Assembly: GCA_003149345.1 (NCBI GenBank)
Contig: QFWI01000011.1
Coordinates: 558,001-622,000 of the forward strand
Reading direction: 5' to 3'
Source of the DNA: Vampirovibrio chlorellavorus
Lineage (GTDB): Bacteria; Cyanobacteriota; Vampirovibrionia; Vampirovibrionales; Vampirovibrionaceae
Length of the DNA: 64,000 nucleotides
Shown: piece after piece, positions 8,815 to 17,152 of the stretch
Layout of the letters: each line of letters opens with the position of its first letter
How positions within the stretch are numbered: the first letter of the stretch is position 1
The notes under the pieces: generated by a model
Told to the model about the DNA's origin: nothing
The model's database searches: none
What the model saw: the letters and a program-made list of their open reading frames with translations, nothing else
Translations under genes and position numbers: made by a program

Positions 8815-10161
8815 ATGAGTGATTTTCAGGTGGTATTGCTGGTTGGAAACGTTCCCGCTCACGACACGGCTGGTTTAATCGAGAACTTTGGGCACCCAAA
8901 CATGCTGACCTTGTTGCACAGTGAGCGCTTGGGGCCGGGCGGGGAGGCCGTTCAGGCGATTTTGGCCCAAGCCATGCCAGATTTGATCTGTCTGTTCGCC
9001 GATGATCTGGAGGCTCAGGGTGATGATGTGCTGGGCTTTTGTGAGCAAATTCGGGAGCAGGGGCTGAAGGTTCGGCCCATAGTGGTGGTGCAAAGCAACG
9101 GGACGGAGAACCAGCGGATTCAGTACCTGTTGCAAGGGGCCGATGACATTTTTGGGCCTACCTTGTCAGAAGAGGAGTTTCAGATTCGTCTGCTGGTGCA
9201 TTTAAGGCGTAATCTGGACTTTGCCGCCAATGCCGTGACCCAGCTGCCGGGTTTGCAGTTTGCCCGGAAAGTGGTACAGCGTCGATTGAATCAGCAAAAG
9301 CCGGTGGCCCTGTTGACACTGGAACTTGATCATTTTGACGTGTACAGCGAGGCCTATGGCGACTTGCCCGCCTGGCAGGTGCTGAAAACGGTGGCGGCCA
9401 TGCTCAGCCGCATTGTGATGGTGCCTGATTTCATCACTCAGAGCGATGAGAATCACTTTGTGGTGGTCACCCACCCTGATAAGGCCGAAAAAATCGCGGC
9501 GTTGGCTTGCCGCCAGTTTGAAACCGTTTCGCCCAATTTTTATTCGGAGAAGGATCGTAAGCAGGGTTACCTGATTTCTGTCATTTCGGATAACATTAGT
9601 CGCCGAGTGCCCTTGCTCAGTCTAAGTATCGGGATTGCCTCCACGGAAACCCAACCGTTTGACTCTTTTATGTCCCTGTTTAATGCCAGTCAGCAGATGG
9701 GAAGCCTGGCTCGCATGCAGTCGGGCTCCAGCTGGCAAAGCGACCGCCTGCGACTGGCCGGAAGCACGGCTTCGTCGGCTGTCACTGACAGGCGTCCGGG
9801 GATTTTAATCCTGGAAACGGACGCCGCTTTGGCATACCTGCTTAAAACCACCCTTGAAATGGAGGGTTTTGCGGTGGAGCTGACCACCAACCCCGTTGAC
9901 GCCTGGCAGCGTTTGACCGAAAACGCCCGGTTTTACGGAACCCGTCTGGTCATTCTGGACGCGCTGGTCAATCAGGAGGAAACCGGGTTGCAACTGACCG
10001 CTGAAATTCGGGCGCACTATCCTGAGTTACGCATTATTTGCGCTTCCAGTCTGCATAATCGCCAGCGGGTGTTGCAGGCGGGCGCGGATTTGTATTTGCC
10101 CCGCCCCTTTGAATTGTCTCGACTGTTTTCCTGGGTGCATCGGCTGTTGGCGGAGAGCTGA
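8815..10161 (+). CDS. Double-receiver response regulator with degenerate GGDEF domain
   Basis: A 448-residue protein in three parts. Residues 1-130 form a receiver-like domain (DLICLFADDLEAQGDDVLGF). Residues ~140-300 resemble a diguanylate cyclase: LPGLQFARKVVQRRLNQQKP, LLTLELDHFDVYSEAYGD and a C-terminal LSLSIGIAS are GGDEF landmarks, but the signature loop reads SDENHF, so catalysis and substrate binding should be lost. Residues ~325-448 form a second receiver (ILILETDAAL, phospho-Asp in LVILDALV, and LPRPFEL where a Lys-Pro is normal). It directly follows the histidine kinase gene. I infer a signalling scaffold or c-di-GMP/GTP sensor rather than an enzyme. Confidence 0.8.
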   Translation: MSDFQVVLLVGNVPAHDTAGLIENFGHPNMLTLLHSERLGPGGEAVQAILAQAMPDLICLFADDLEAQGDDVLGFCEQIREQGLKVRPIVVVQSNGTENQRIQYLLQGADDIFGPTLSEEEFQIRLLVHLRRNLDFAANAVTQLPGLQFARKVVQRRLNQQKPVALLTLELDHFDVYSEAYGDLPAWQVLKTVAAMLSRIVMVPDFITQSDENHFVVVTHPDKAEKIAALACRQFETVSPNFYSEKDRKQGYLISVISDNISRRVPLLSLSIGIASTETQPFDSFMSLFNASQQMGSLARMQSGSSWQSDRLRLAGSTASSAVTDRRPGILILETDAALAYLLKTTLEMEGFAVELTTNPVDAWQRLTENARFYGTRLVILDALVNQEETGLQLTAEIRAHYPELRIICASSLHNRQRVLQAGADLYLPRPFELSRLFSWVHRLLAES

Positions 10162-10292
10162 TGGCCCAGGGCCTATTCGTTCACGGGCTATTCATGGCCC
10201 GGTGGGCTGGCCTCATGCGTTTAAGGGATGCGTTTGGGAAAAAGTTATTTCCATAATAGAGAGACAGCCCATTGATCAGGGATCTCTTCTCT

Positions 10293-10511
10293 ATGACTGC
10301 CAGCACCCCCATTTGTCCCATTTTAAGCATTCGCAATCCCAGTGTGGATGAATTGTGCCTGGGGGCCGACTGCGCCCTGTATTTACCTGCGGTCAAAAAA
10401 TGTTCCCTGGTGTACCTGGGCTTTAAAGCCATGCTGGAGGTACAGCGTTTACAGCAGCCGCCGGCTCAGCCCCAGCAGCCACAGCAGGCCCGTCCGCCCC
10501 AACAAGCCTGA
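10293..10511 (+). CDS. Small four-cysteine protein with Pro/Gln-rich tail
   Basis: A 72-residue protein I do not recognise. The N-terminal half carries four cysteines spaced C8-x13-C22-x4-C27-x9-C37, within CPILS and CLGADCALY, a pattern that could bind a metal or Fe-S centre (inference). The last ~20 residues are a Pro/Gln repeat (PAQPQQPQQARPPQQA). ATG 10293 has AGGGA 10 bases upstream; an in-frame TTG at 10272 is less likely. It lies between the signalling gene and a terminator on the same strand. Support comes from its defined start, the non-random cysteine pattern and the terminator position. Confidence 0.55.
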   Translation: MTASTPICPILSIRNPSVDELCLGADCALYLPAVKKCSLVYLGFKAMLEVQRLQQPPAQPQQPQQARPPQQA

Positions 10512-10670
10512 CTATTCCATCATTCACGGTTCTCTGATTCGGGCTTGCAGCTTCATATAACTTAACCTGAGGTTTGGTTCACCTCGGGTATTGGTATTAC
10601 ACCCATACGGATTTATAACAACCAAAAGTAGTGTGTCTTTCTTATTCTCCAATTTCGTGTGATTCATCAG

Positions 10671-10700
10671 GGAAAGCCCAGGCATAGGCTTTCCTTTTTT
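10671..10700 (+). terminator. Rho-independent terminator after the signalling operon and small Cys protein
   Basis: An 8-bp perfect stem, GGAAAGCC (10671-10678) with GGCTTTCC (10687-10694), is followed by six T. It reads in the plus direction and closes the transcription unit that ends with the four-cysteine protein. Confidence 0.85.
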
Positions 10701-10726
10701 ATTGCCATCTTTTATTACCCCCTCAC

Positions 10727-10760
10727 CAAAAAAGCACGACCCGAAGATCGTGCTTTTTGA
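10727..10760 (-). terminator. Bidirectional Rho-independent terminator at the end of trxA
   Basis: AAAGCACGA and TCGTGCTTT form a 9-bp stem around a CCCGAAGA-type loop, with A and T runs on either side, so it can work in both directions. It lies just beyond the stop of the minus-strand thioredoxin gene. Confidence 0.85.
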
Positions 10761-10782
10761 GGTTTGCTCCCGTGCGGTGGGA

Positions 10783-11112
10783 CTAGTTGTTCAGGTGCTT
10801 GTTCAGCACTTCGGTGAGGGTGGACTTTTTGTGGTTGCCCACCATTTGCTCAACCGGCTCACCGTTTTTGAAGATAATCAGGGTGGGAATGCCGCTGATG
10901 TGGTAGTTTTGGGCGGTTTGCAAAGAGTCATCGGTATTCACCTTCACGACTTTCAGCTTCCCTTCGTACTCGCTGGCCAGTTCATCAATCACCGGGGCCA
11001 GGGCGCGGCAGGGCCCGCACCAGGGAGCCCAGAAGTCAACCAGAACCGGGACATCGGCTTTTTTAACTTCCTGTTCAAAACTTTCATCCGTTACATTTAA
11101 TACGTTTCCCAT
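10783..11112 (-). CDS. trxA: Thioredoxin
   Basis: A 109-residue classical thioredoxin. The active site WCGPC is intact within [19 protein letters not shown], the cis-Pro region reads [11 protein letters not shown], and the C-terminal helix is complete. It acts in the cytoplasm as a general protein-disulfide reductant fed by thioredoxin reductase. It is a monocistronic minus-strand unit with a strong terminator immediately downstream and a divergent LptF/G-type permease gene upstream. Start ATG is preceded by AAAGGAGCC. Confidence 0.97.
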   Translation of the reverse strand: MGNVLNVTDESFEQEVKKADVPVLVDFWAPWCGPCRALAPVIDELASEYEGKLKVVKVNTDDSLQTAQNYHISGIPTLIIFKNGEPVEQMVGNHKKSTLTEVLNKHLNN

Positions 11113-11327
11113 GGGTGGGCTCCTTTACATAAACGCAATCACGGCGATCCCGGGGGCTGGTGTGTCATGTCCTCCAGCACTCAGGATCTTTGCTTTTCAT
11201 TGCGTTTGATTCTATCATAAAGCTGGTTGAACTTGAGCGTTACCCGGCATCCCCTCTCTGGCTCCTGATGGCTTACGTTTTCTCGCTCGTGTTTCCGATT
11301 CTCTTATTTGCGGCAAAGGTTTTTTCA

Positions 11328-12515
11328 ATGGCCCCTAAACTGCTCGATCGTTATATTTTCCGGCAACTACTGGATTACTTTGTGATGGGCGTGGTGGTGT
11401 TCACACTGGTGGCCTTCTTTTCCGACACGTTGCTCAAGTTCATTCGGGACGTGCAGAAGTACGGCATCCCCTTCAGCACCTTGATCACCATGGTGGGCTT
11501 GCAGTTGCCCCGATCCATCGCCCTGGTGATGCCTGCCAGTGTGTTTTTAGCCGTGTTGCTGGTGTTTAACCAGCTGAACAACCAGTTTGAAATCATCGCC
11601 TTGCGCATGAACGGCATCAGCTTGTGGCGGATTATGGTACCGGCCTTGGCCTTGGGTCTTCTATGCAGCGGGATGGCCTACTGGCTGAATGATTATGTGG
11701 TGCCCTGGTGCAACCAGAAAACCGAGCAAATGAAGCGGGTTGCCCTCAGCGAATCGGCGTTGCCTGCCAATGGGAGCAGTTTCACCTACACGACCTTCGA
11801 TGAGAAGCACAATCTGACCCAGATGATTTACGTCAGCAACTATCAGGGCCATCGTTTGGAAGACACCACCATTCTCGATTTGTCCAAGCCCAAGGCCATG
11901 CAGATTTATCAGGCCCGTTCCGGCGAGCTGAACGCTTATGACGGCTGGAGTCTGGAGAATGTGAACCATTACACCATTGTGCGTGGGCAAACCGCCGCCG
12001 CCGATGAGCAAAAGTTTAGCAGCGGCCATTTGGGAAGTTTGCGTCTGGGCGATCTTATTAAAAATCCCAATCAGGATGAAAAACGGGCCGAACTGGAGCG
12101 GGAGCGGGCGTCCGGCACCTGGATCAGTTCTGAGCAGCAAACCTTTGCCCAAATGTTGCAAGCCATTCAAAATCGGGAAGCCAATCGAGAGCGGGTGGCC
12201 CGTGGCAACTACCTGCAATTGTGGGCCAAACTAACCTGGCCCCTGAGTTGTCTGGTCATCATCCTCAGCGCGGTGCCCCTGTCCATCACGCCGCCCCGTC
12301 AAGGCAGCAACCGTGGCTTTGTCTATGCCATTGTCGTGCTATTTCTGTTTTATATGCTGCACAATACGTTTCAAAATATCGGTAAATCCAGCCACTTTGA
12401 CTTCATCGCCAGTATGCCGCTTCCCGCTTATCTCACCTTGCTGGCCTGGATGCCGGTCACCATTATGGCCGTGATTGGCTGTGTGCTGATTCAGCGGAAA
12501 ACAAAAGTTTTGTAG
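11328..12515 (+). CDS. LptF/LptG-family lipopolysaccharide export permease
   Basis: A 395-residue YjgP/YjgQ family protein. Opening MAPKLLDRYIFRQLLDYF is typical of LptF/LptG, followed by hydrophobic segments near residues 20-40, 55-80 and 100-125, a large periplasmic beta-jellyroll-like region (about residues 135-290), and three closing membrane segments (about 300-320, 335-355, 365-385). LptF and LptG with LptB drive lipopolysaccharide from the inner membrane to the periplasmic bridge, so an outer membrane with LPS is implied. Sequence alone does not separate F from G. ATG 11328 has AAAGG 8 bases upstream; longer in-frame starts back to 11160 would add an unusual hydrophobic leader. Confidence 0.88.
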   Translation: MAPKLLDRYIFRQLLDYFVMGVVVFTLVAFFSDTLLKFIRDVQKYGIPFSTLITMVGLQLPRSIALVMPASVFLAVLLVFNQLNNQFEIIALRMNGISLWRIMVPALALGLLCSGMAYWLNDYVVPWCNQKTEQMKRVALSESALPANGSSFTYTTFDEKHNLTQMIYVSNYQGHRLEDTTILDLSKPKAMQIYQARSGELNAYDGWSLENVNHYTIVRGQTAAADEQKFSSGHLGSLRLGDLIKNPNQDEKRAELERERASGTWISSEQQTFAQMLQAIQNREANRERVARGNYLQLWAKLTWPLSCLVIILSAVPLSITPPRQGSNRGFVYAIVVLFLFYMLHNTFQNIGKSSHFDFIASMPLPAYLTLLAWMPVTIMAVIGCVLIQRKTKVL

Positions 12516-13031
12516 AAATTTTTAGACAGAGGGTTCTGTAAATCAAGGCTTGGTGCGTATTGCGACAGGTTTGGGAAAAATTATCTGAGAATTGAATAAT
12601 TCTGATGTTTGGTAAGATTGGCCGTCCGTGCGGAGATTTGGGCAAGTCTATTTTCTTGTGCAAATTAAAATTCCATAATTGCGGCATGAAATAGTTACAA
12701 TTGTCCAGTTGTCCAAATAGGGACTAGTCGTGTGGGCAGTTTTACAAGGCTTTCCGGGATTTTGCAGAACGGAGAGCATAATGGTTATTTTAAAAAAATA
12801 ATGGATTTGTATCGTTTTTTATTGATTTTTTGGGGTGATTTTAAGGGTGATTTCTTTACGGATGACGCTGCAAAGTATGGATGAGGCGCGGTTTTTAGGA
12901 CCTTGATGTATAAATGATATGCTTTGTTGCTGTGTTGACAGCTGGGTTTCACGGCTCATTATAGGGGAGGTTAGTACCAAATTGTTAAAGTCAAATTTAG
13001 TTAAAGTCATTCTTTGGAAGGAAGTACTTCA
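12516..13031 (+). other. Long AT-rich leader region before the Asn-rich repeat gene
   Basis: 516 bases without a convincing gene between the permease and the Asn-rich repeat protein. I see a promoter (listed separately) and a strong ribosome site (GGAAGGA) at its end, but no clear terminator for the permease gene. Confidence 0.5.
12935..12965 (+). promoter_or_regulatory. Promoter of the Asn-rich repeat protein gene
   Basis: A perfect -35 box TTGACA (12935-12940) is followed by CATTAT (12957-12962, 16-base spacer) or TATAGG (12960-12965, 19-base spacer). The start codon is ~70 bases downstream behind a strong GGAAGGA ribosome site, so high expression is plausible. Confidence 0.6.
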
Positions 13032-14183
13032 ATGAAGAATAAATTATTCGCTTTGGCCATGTCCTTGGCCGTTGTCAGCACCGCTGGCGCTTTTGCTGTT
13101 GTTGACAACAACGACAACAACGATGGTAGCAACATCGGTAACACCAACACCAGCGTTACCTCCCCTATTACCACCACCAACAGCATCGACAACAACGATC
13201 TGTTCTCCAACAACAACCTGACCGACAACAGCGGCCAGGACAATGATCAAGTCAACGGCAACAACTTGCTGTCCGGCAACACTGCTACCGACAACAGCAA
13301 CAACAGCGGTCAGAACAACAGCACCAACACCAGCACTGACAACAGTGACAACCTGAACGTTGGTATCTCTGACGCTTTCAAAGATCAGTCCAACAACAGC
13401 ACCAACGTTGCTTTGACCGATGCTTTTAAAGATCAGTCCAACAACAGCAACCAAGGCAACACTTCCAACAGCAACAACGATAGCAGCAACAACAGCACCA
13501 ACGTTGCTTTGTCCGATGCTTTCAAAGATCAGTCCAACAACAGCGTTAACGACAGTGGTAACACTGACGTTGCTATTGCTGACTCCTTCAAAAGCAACAG
13601 CCAAAACACCACCAACAGCAACAACGATAGCAGCGTAAACACCAATGTTGCCATCCAAGATGCTTTCAAAAGCAATAGCAACAACGACAACAGCAACCAA
13701 GGTAACACCAACGTTGCTTTGACCGATGCTTTCAAAGATCAGTCCAACAATAGCAACCAAGGCAACACCAACGTTGCTTTGTCTGATGCTTTCAAAGATC
13801 AGTCCATCAACGGTTCTTACAACGACAACAGCCAAGACAACAGCACCAACTTGGATCTGGCTTTCCAGAACAACGTGCTGGGTTCCGGCTTGAACGCTGC
13901 TAACGCTTGCGTGCAAGACAACGGTAACCTGGTCAACGGCGACCAGCTGAACGGCAACGGCGTCATTGGTTCCGGTTCTTACCTGGGCACCAACAACGGC
14001 TTGGCCAACGGTTCCTTCGGTGTGCTTGGCAACATGACCAACGCCATCTTCGTGAACGCTGGTGATCTGGGCGCTGGTAGCGGCACCATGAACTCCGCTA
14101 GCTTCTACAACACCACCATTGGGCAAAATGGTTCCACCGTTACCGGTGACATCAACGCTACCCAAAATACCTTCAACTTCTAG
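13032..14183 (+). CDS. Exported Asn/Ser-rich repeat protein
   Basis: A 383-residue exported protein with a clear signal peptide (MKNKLFALAMSLAVVSTAGAFA, cleavage about residue 22). The mature protein is extremely rich in Asn, Ser, Asp, Gln and Thr. Seven imperfect copies of a unit like NVALTDAFKDQSNNS (residues ~109-261) are separated by Asn/Gly/Ser linkers. The C-terminal ~95 residues are Gly/Asn-rich without the repeat and include the only mature-region Cys. I know no named family; the composition recalls amyloid- or adhesin-like surface proteins (inference). It has its own strong promoter and precedes an SH3-like exported protein whose N-terminus resembles this protein's C-terminus. An antisense open frame is only a codon artefact of the repeat. 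Confidence 0.85.
   Translation: MKNKLFALAMSLAVVSTAGAFAVVDNNDNNDGSNIGNTNTSVTSPITTTNSIDNNDLFSNNNLTDNSGQDNDQVNGNNLLSGNTATDNSNNSGQNNSTNTSTDNSDNLNVGISDAFKDQSNNSTNVALTDAFKDQSNNSNQGNTSNSNNDSSNNSTNVALSDAFKDQSNNSVNDSGNTDVAIADSFKSNSQNTTNSNNDSSVNTNVAIQDAFKSNSNNDNSNQGNTNVALTDAFKDQSNNSNQGNTNVALSDAFKDQSINGSYNDNSQDNSTNLDLAFQNNVLGSGLNAANACVQDNGNLVNGDQLNGNGVIGSGSYLGTNNGLANGSFGVLGNMTNAIFVNAGDLGAGSGTMNSASFYNTTIGQNGSTVTGDINATQNTFNF
13356..13814 (+). repeat. In-frame tandem/interspersed 45-bp repeats (7 copies) in the Asn-rich gene
   Basis: Seven copies of a coding unit for N-V-A-L-[T/S]-D-A-F-K-D-Q-S-N-N-S occur between Asn-rich spacers of varying length. Copies 2, 3, 6 and 7 are nearly identical in DNA, which suggests recent duplication or gene conversion; copies 4 and 5 (FKSNS variants) have diverged. 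Confidence 0.9.
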
Positions 14184-14204
14184 TTGAGACTGTCTGAAAC
14201 TTCA

Positions 14205-14243
14205 GATTCCAGGCTTCGGCCTGGGATCTGGGTTTCACCCAGA
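14205..14243 (+). terminator. UUCG-capped hairpin and second hairpin between two exported-protein genes
   Basis: GATTCCAGGC (14205-14214), TTCG loop and GCCTGGGATC (14219-14228) form a 10-bp stem with an extra-stable tetraloop, directly followed by TCTGGG-TTTCA-CCCAGA (14227-14243) and AAAATCGTTTT. No uninterrupted T run follows, so it may be an attenuating or mRNA-stabilising element rather than a full terminator. Confidence 0.6.
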
Positions 14244-14319
14244 AAATCGTTTTCCTGATTCCGGTTCTCGTTTTTTCGATTGTGTATAGAAGTTAGTTCG
14301 TCCAGGAGCAGCGCAGGCC

Positions 14320-15327
14320 ATGACCACACAGGTTTTCACCAAAAACTCAAAACTCTTTTTGGGCTTCACCCAATGTGTGGTTGTCGCTTCATTGTTTGTG
14401 CTGTCTGGGAGCATTCCCACTTGGTCAGATACTACTATTAACAATGGCGTTTTTGATGGCAGTACGGTTGGTTTGAATGGTTCCACCAACAATGGCAACA
14501 TTAACGGTAACCAGAACTCTTTAAGCAACCAAAACCAGAACGCTAACCAGACCCAGGTTTACTCTCCCACGCAATCCGTATCTACTGGCGGTACATCCGC
14601 ACTGGTGCTGCCTCGCAACCCCTTGGCCTTGCCCAACGCCAACCTGGGGCGCTCCAACTTCGGTTTGCAATTCGGTTTAAACAACAACCCCATTCTGGGG
14701 AACTTAAACTCGGTCAACGGAAAAACCGACGCCATGAGTTGGTTTTTGCAAGGTGGTTTGACCATTCCCTTCGGTAAAATCCCTGACATCATCGCCAACC
14801 CCCGCAACAACCAACTGGATGACATCCGTCAGCAGCGCATGATGGATGAGCGGGAAGTGTTTGGCTCCCTGCAAAATCAGCAAAACGCCCGAGCCAACGT
14901 GCAAGGCAAAGTGGTGCGCTTGAACGCTTACAACTACGCCACCACTGCCTCTCCCAAGCTGGAAGGCGTTCGGGATGGCCTGAGACAGGTGGAGTCTGAA
15001 AAAGCCAGTTTGTTGAACGCTCCCAAAGTGCTGGCTCTGGCGGATGCCGAAGTTTTTTCCAAGCCTCTGGGTAAAGGCGACAAAGTCGGCTCCACAACCA
15101 CCGGCGAAGAATATCGGTATATCGGCCACACCAGTTCCGGCTGGGTCAAGATCATTATGTCCAATGGCCGCGAAGGTTGGGTAAAAGGCCAGTTTGAATA
15201 CCTCAAGAATGATTACACGGAAGTCGATGTAGTCACCCTCGGAAACCCGGCAGACGGCGTCAAAAACGCTCAATCGCCCATTCGCGGCAAGCTGGCTGTC
15301 TCGTCTCCTTCTGCCCGTAAGCAGTAG
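14320..15327 (+). CDS. Exported protein with Asn-rich N-terminus and C-terminal bacterial SH3-like domain
   Basis: A 335-residue protein with an N-terminal signal sequence (hydrophobic core about residues 18-35). Residues ~38-75 are Asn/Gly-rich (INNGVFDGSTVGLNG) and resemble the C-terminus of the preceding Asn-rich protein. The middle is Asn/Leu/Pro-rich, then a helical charged stretch. Residues ~235-300 fit a bacterial SH3 domain: AEVFSKPLGKGDKVG, a hydrophobic core, GWVKIIMSNGREGWVKGQFEYL. Such domains often bind peptidoglycan or cell-wall peptides. ATG 14320 has AGGAG 11 bases upstream. It is the first of four tightly packed genes (to 18387). Confidence 0.78.
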   Translation: MTTQVFTKNSKLFLGFTQCVVVASLFVLSGSIPTWSDTTINNGVFDGSTVGLNGSTNNGNINGNQNSLSNQNQNANQTQVYSPTQSVSTGGTSALVLPRNPLALPNANLGRSNFGLQFGLNNNPILGNLNSVNGKTDAMSWFLQGGLTIPFGKIPDIIANPRNNQLDDIRQQRMMDEREVFGSLQNQQNARANVQGKVVRLNAYNYATTASPKLEGVRDGLRQVESEKASLLNAPKVLALADAEVFSKPLGKGDKVGSTTTGEEYRYIGHTSSGWVKIIMSNGREGWVKGQFEYLKNDYTEVDVVTLGNPADGVKNAQSPIRGKLAVSSPSARKQ

Positions 15328-15362
15328 TTCACCTCGTCTCTCACCAAAAGGCTGTGTGCGTG

Positions 15363-15830
15363 ATGACCGTATCACGGATCAAGACATCAAAATGGATTTA
15401 CTTATCGACAGCGTTAATGCTGTCTTTAAGTCTTTGGGGCTCCCTTTGCGGTTGGGCCTTACAAAATGCCACACCCTGGACGTCTGAGCGCAGTGTGCAA
15501 AATCTGGTGTATGGTTCTTCTTCATTCAATGATGTCACCATGGCCTTGGGCCGCCCACCGGACGAAATTGTTCGTTCTGAGCAGATGTATCCACCGATCG
15601 TCAATTTTTACTATTTTGATGAAAACAAAAGCGGTGCGGCGACGGTGTTTGTTTTTGAAAATGGCTTTTTAGTGGGCATGCAGTACAAGTCCCCGGATAA
15701 TCAGTACATGGATGTCAGTTACTTTTTGCAAAATAACGGGGATCGTCAATTGAATTTTCCCTATACGGGCGGTTATCAGGGTTATTTCCCCTTCTTCCCC
15801 CTGTACGGCATGCGAGGGGCGTATTACTAA
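15363..15830 (+). CDS. Small exported protein, possibly SmpA/BamE-like fold
   Basis: A 155-residue protein with a signal sequence (KWIYLSTALMLSLSLWGSLCG). The mature part begins with a segment of the kind SVQNLVYGSSSFNDVTMALGRPPDE, which recalls the SmpA/OmlA (BamE-like) pattern of a helix leading into an invariant hxxxLGxP turn, followed by strands (FYYFDENKSGAATVFVFENGFLVG). The tail is Phe/Tyr/Gly-rich. The family assignment is a fold-level guess; I would otherwise call it hypothetical. ATG 15363 has AAAAGG 11 bases upstream. Its stop overlaps the next start (TAATG). Confidence 0.65.
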   Translation: MTVSRIKTSKWIYLSTALMLSLSLWGSLCGWALQNATPWTSERSVQNLVYGSSSFNDVTMALGRPPDEIVRSEQMYPPIVNFYYFDENKSGAATVFVFENGFLVGMQYKSPDNQYMDVSYFLQNNGDRQLNFPYTGGYQGYFPFFPLYGMRGAYY

Positions 15831-17152
15831 TGCGCAGACCCCGTCAATTTTTTCAGTGCTTGCTAAGTTTGGTTCTGCTTTTTGGCGGAATGCCTTTTGT
15901 GGCCTTTGCCGATATTAGTGGGAACCTGGTGCAGGCTCGGGCCGCCATGCAGGCCAAGGACTGGTCTTCGGCCAATTATGAATGGCGGCAGGTTTTGGCG
16001 CGTGACTCGGACAATATTGAAGCCAAAGTCGGTTTGGCGCAGTCATTGTTTAATACCAAGTTTTATGAAGAATCGATTTCCTTGCTGGAAAGTATTCCGC
16101 CTCAAAAGCGCCCTCTAATTGCCTCTTTGGGGTTGGCGCGGACTTACGCCATCGTGCAGAATTATCTAAAAAGCCGAGATGAGTATATTGCCATCTTGCG
16201 TAACAATCCTTACGAGGCGACCGCCTTTATGGAGTTAAAGGCACTGGAGCCAAAGTTGACCGAGCCTGAGCGAAAGGCCATTGAGAGTAATTTGGCTAAA
16301 ATCGCCAAAATGGCTCAGGCCAAGGCGAATCAGGCCCTTGAAGAGGCTCGCTATCAAGATGCCGCTCGCTATTATGAGGTGGCCGCCGCTCAGCTGAAAA
16401 CGGTGGGAATCATCAACGATTACGGCATTGTTTTATTACTGGCCGGTGATTACCCCAAGGCGCATCAGCAGTTTATGTTACTGCGTTCCAGGAATAAAAT
16501 GGGCTTTTCGGAGGTGACTTCCAATGCGTCCATTGCCTCCTTGAGTGTTGGGAATCTGGCGCAGGCAAAAAAAGAAATTCTGGACGCCATTAAGGATGCG
16601 CCCTCCGACAAGCTGAAAGCTCAGTTGTATAACAATATGGGCTTTATTCTGGAGATGAGCAGAAAACGCACCGATGCCAAGTTCGCCTATCAGCACGCCC
16701 TGGCCCTTAACCCCAATTTAGTAACCGCGCGTAAAAACCTGGCGTTTGTATTACAGGCCAATCAGGACTATGACGAAGCCATTCGGGAGTATCAGGAAAT
16801 TCTTAAAAAACATCCGAAAGACGCGGAGTTGTGGAATCGTTTGGGCTTCGTCTACGAATTGCAGTACAAGTCAAAGCCGGCGGTGGCAGCCTATAAAAAG
16901 GCCATTCAGGCGGATCCCAAGAACAAGGATTCTTATTACAACCTGGCGTTGCTGTATAAGAAAATGAACCGCTTGAAAGAAGCCAACGATACTTTAAAAG
17001 CATATATGGAAGGCTTCTATGCCGATATCGAGTCTGCCAGTTCGACTGCCCAGGAGCAAAGCAAGGCGCAGGGCGCGGCGGCCCAGAAAAATCCACTGAA
17101 GTATGTGGTTTTGTTTCCCTCCTCTCCTAAAGTGACAGCCAAGTTGCAATGA
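15830..17152 (+). CDS. Exported TPR-repeat protein
   Basis: A 440-residue protein with a signal peptide ending near FVAFA-D (residue ~30). The mature part is built of tetratricopeptide repeats: paired helices such as AMQAKDWSSANYEWRQVLARD, ALNPNLVTARKNLAFVLQAN, DYDEAIREYQEILKKHPKD and KPAVAAYKKAIQADPKNKD, at least eight in all, with a tail rich in Gln, Ala and Ser. TPRs bind partner proteins; here the role is likely scaffolding in the periplasm or outside the cell. It is translationally coupled to the gene before (1-base overlap) and to the TPR-metalloprotease after (4-base ATGA overlap), which suggests a shared complex. Confidence 0.88.
   Translation: MRRPRQFFQCLLSLVLLFGGMPFVAFADISGNLVQARAAMQAKDWSSANYEWRQVLARDSDNIEAKVGLAQSLFNTKFYEESISLLESIPPQKRPLIASLGLARTYAIVQNYLKSRDEYIAILRNNPYEATAFMELKALEPKLTEPERKAIESNLAKIAKMAQAKANQALEEARYQDAARYYEVAAAQLKTVGIINDYGIVLLLAGDYPKAHQQFMLLRSRNKMGFSEVTSNASIASLSVGNLAQAKKEILDAIKDAPSDKLKAQLYNNMGFILEMSRKRTDAKFAYQHALALNPNLVTARKNLAFVLQANQDYDEAIREYQEILKKHPKDAELWNRLGFVYELQYKSKPAVAAYKKAIQADPKNKDSYYNLALLYKKMNRLKEANDTLKAYMEGFYADIESASSTAQEQSKAQGAAAQKNPLKYVVLFPSSPKVTAKLQ

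Noticed and set aside
13356..13814. Regular repeats considered as a CRISPR array
   Set aside because: Repeats are in frame with a gene, differ in spacing by codon multiples, and the 'spacers' are Asn/Ser-rich coding linkers; no cas genes.
13044..14165. 373-codon open frame on the minus strand opposite the Asn-rich gene (Val-rich)
   Set aside because: It exists only because Asn codons (AAC) read as GTT/Val on the other strand; no ribosome site, no signal sequence, and the plus frame has promoter, ribosome site and signal peptide.
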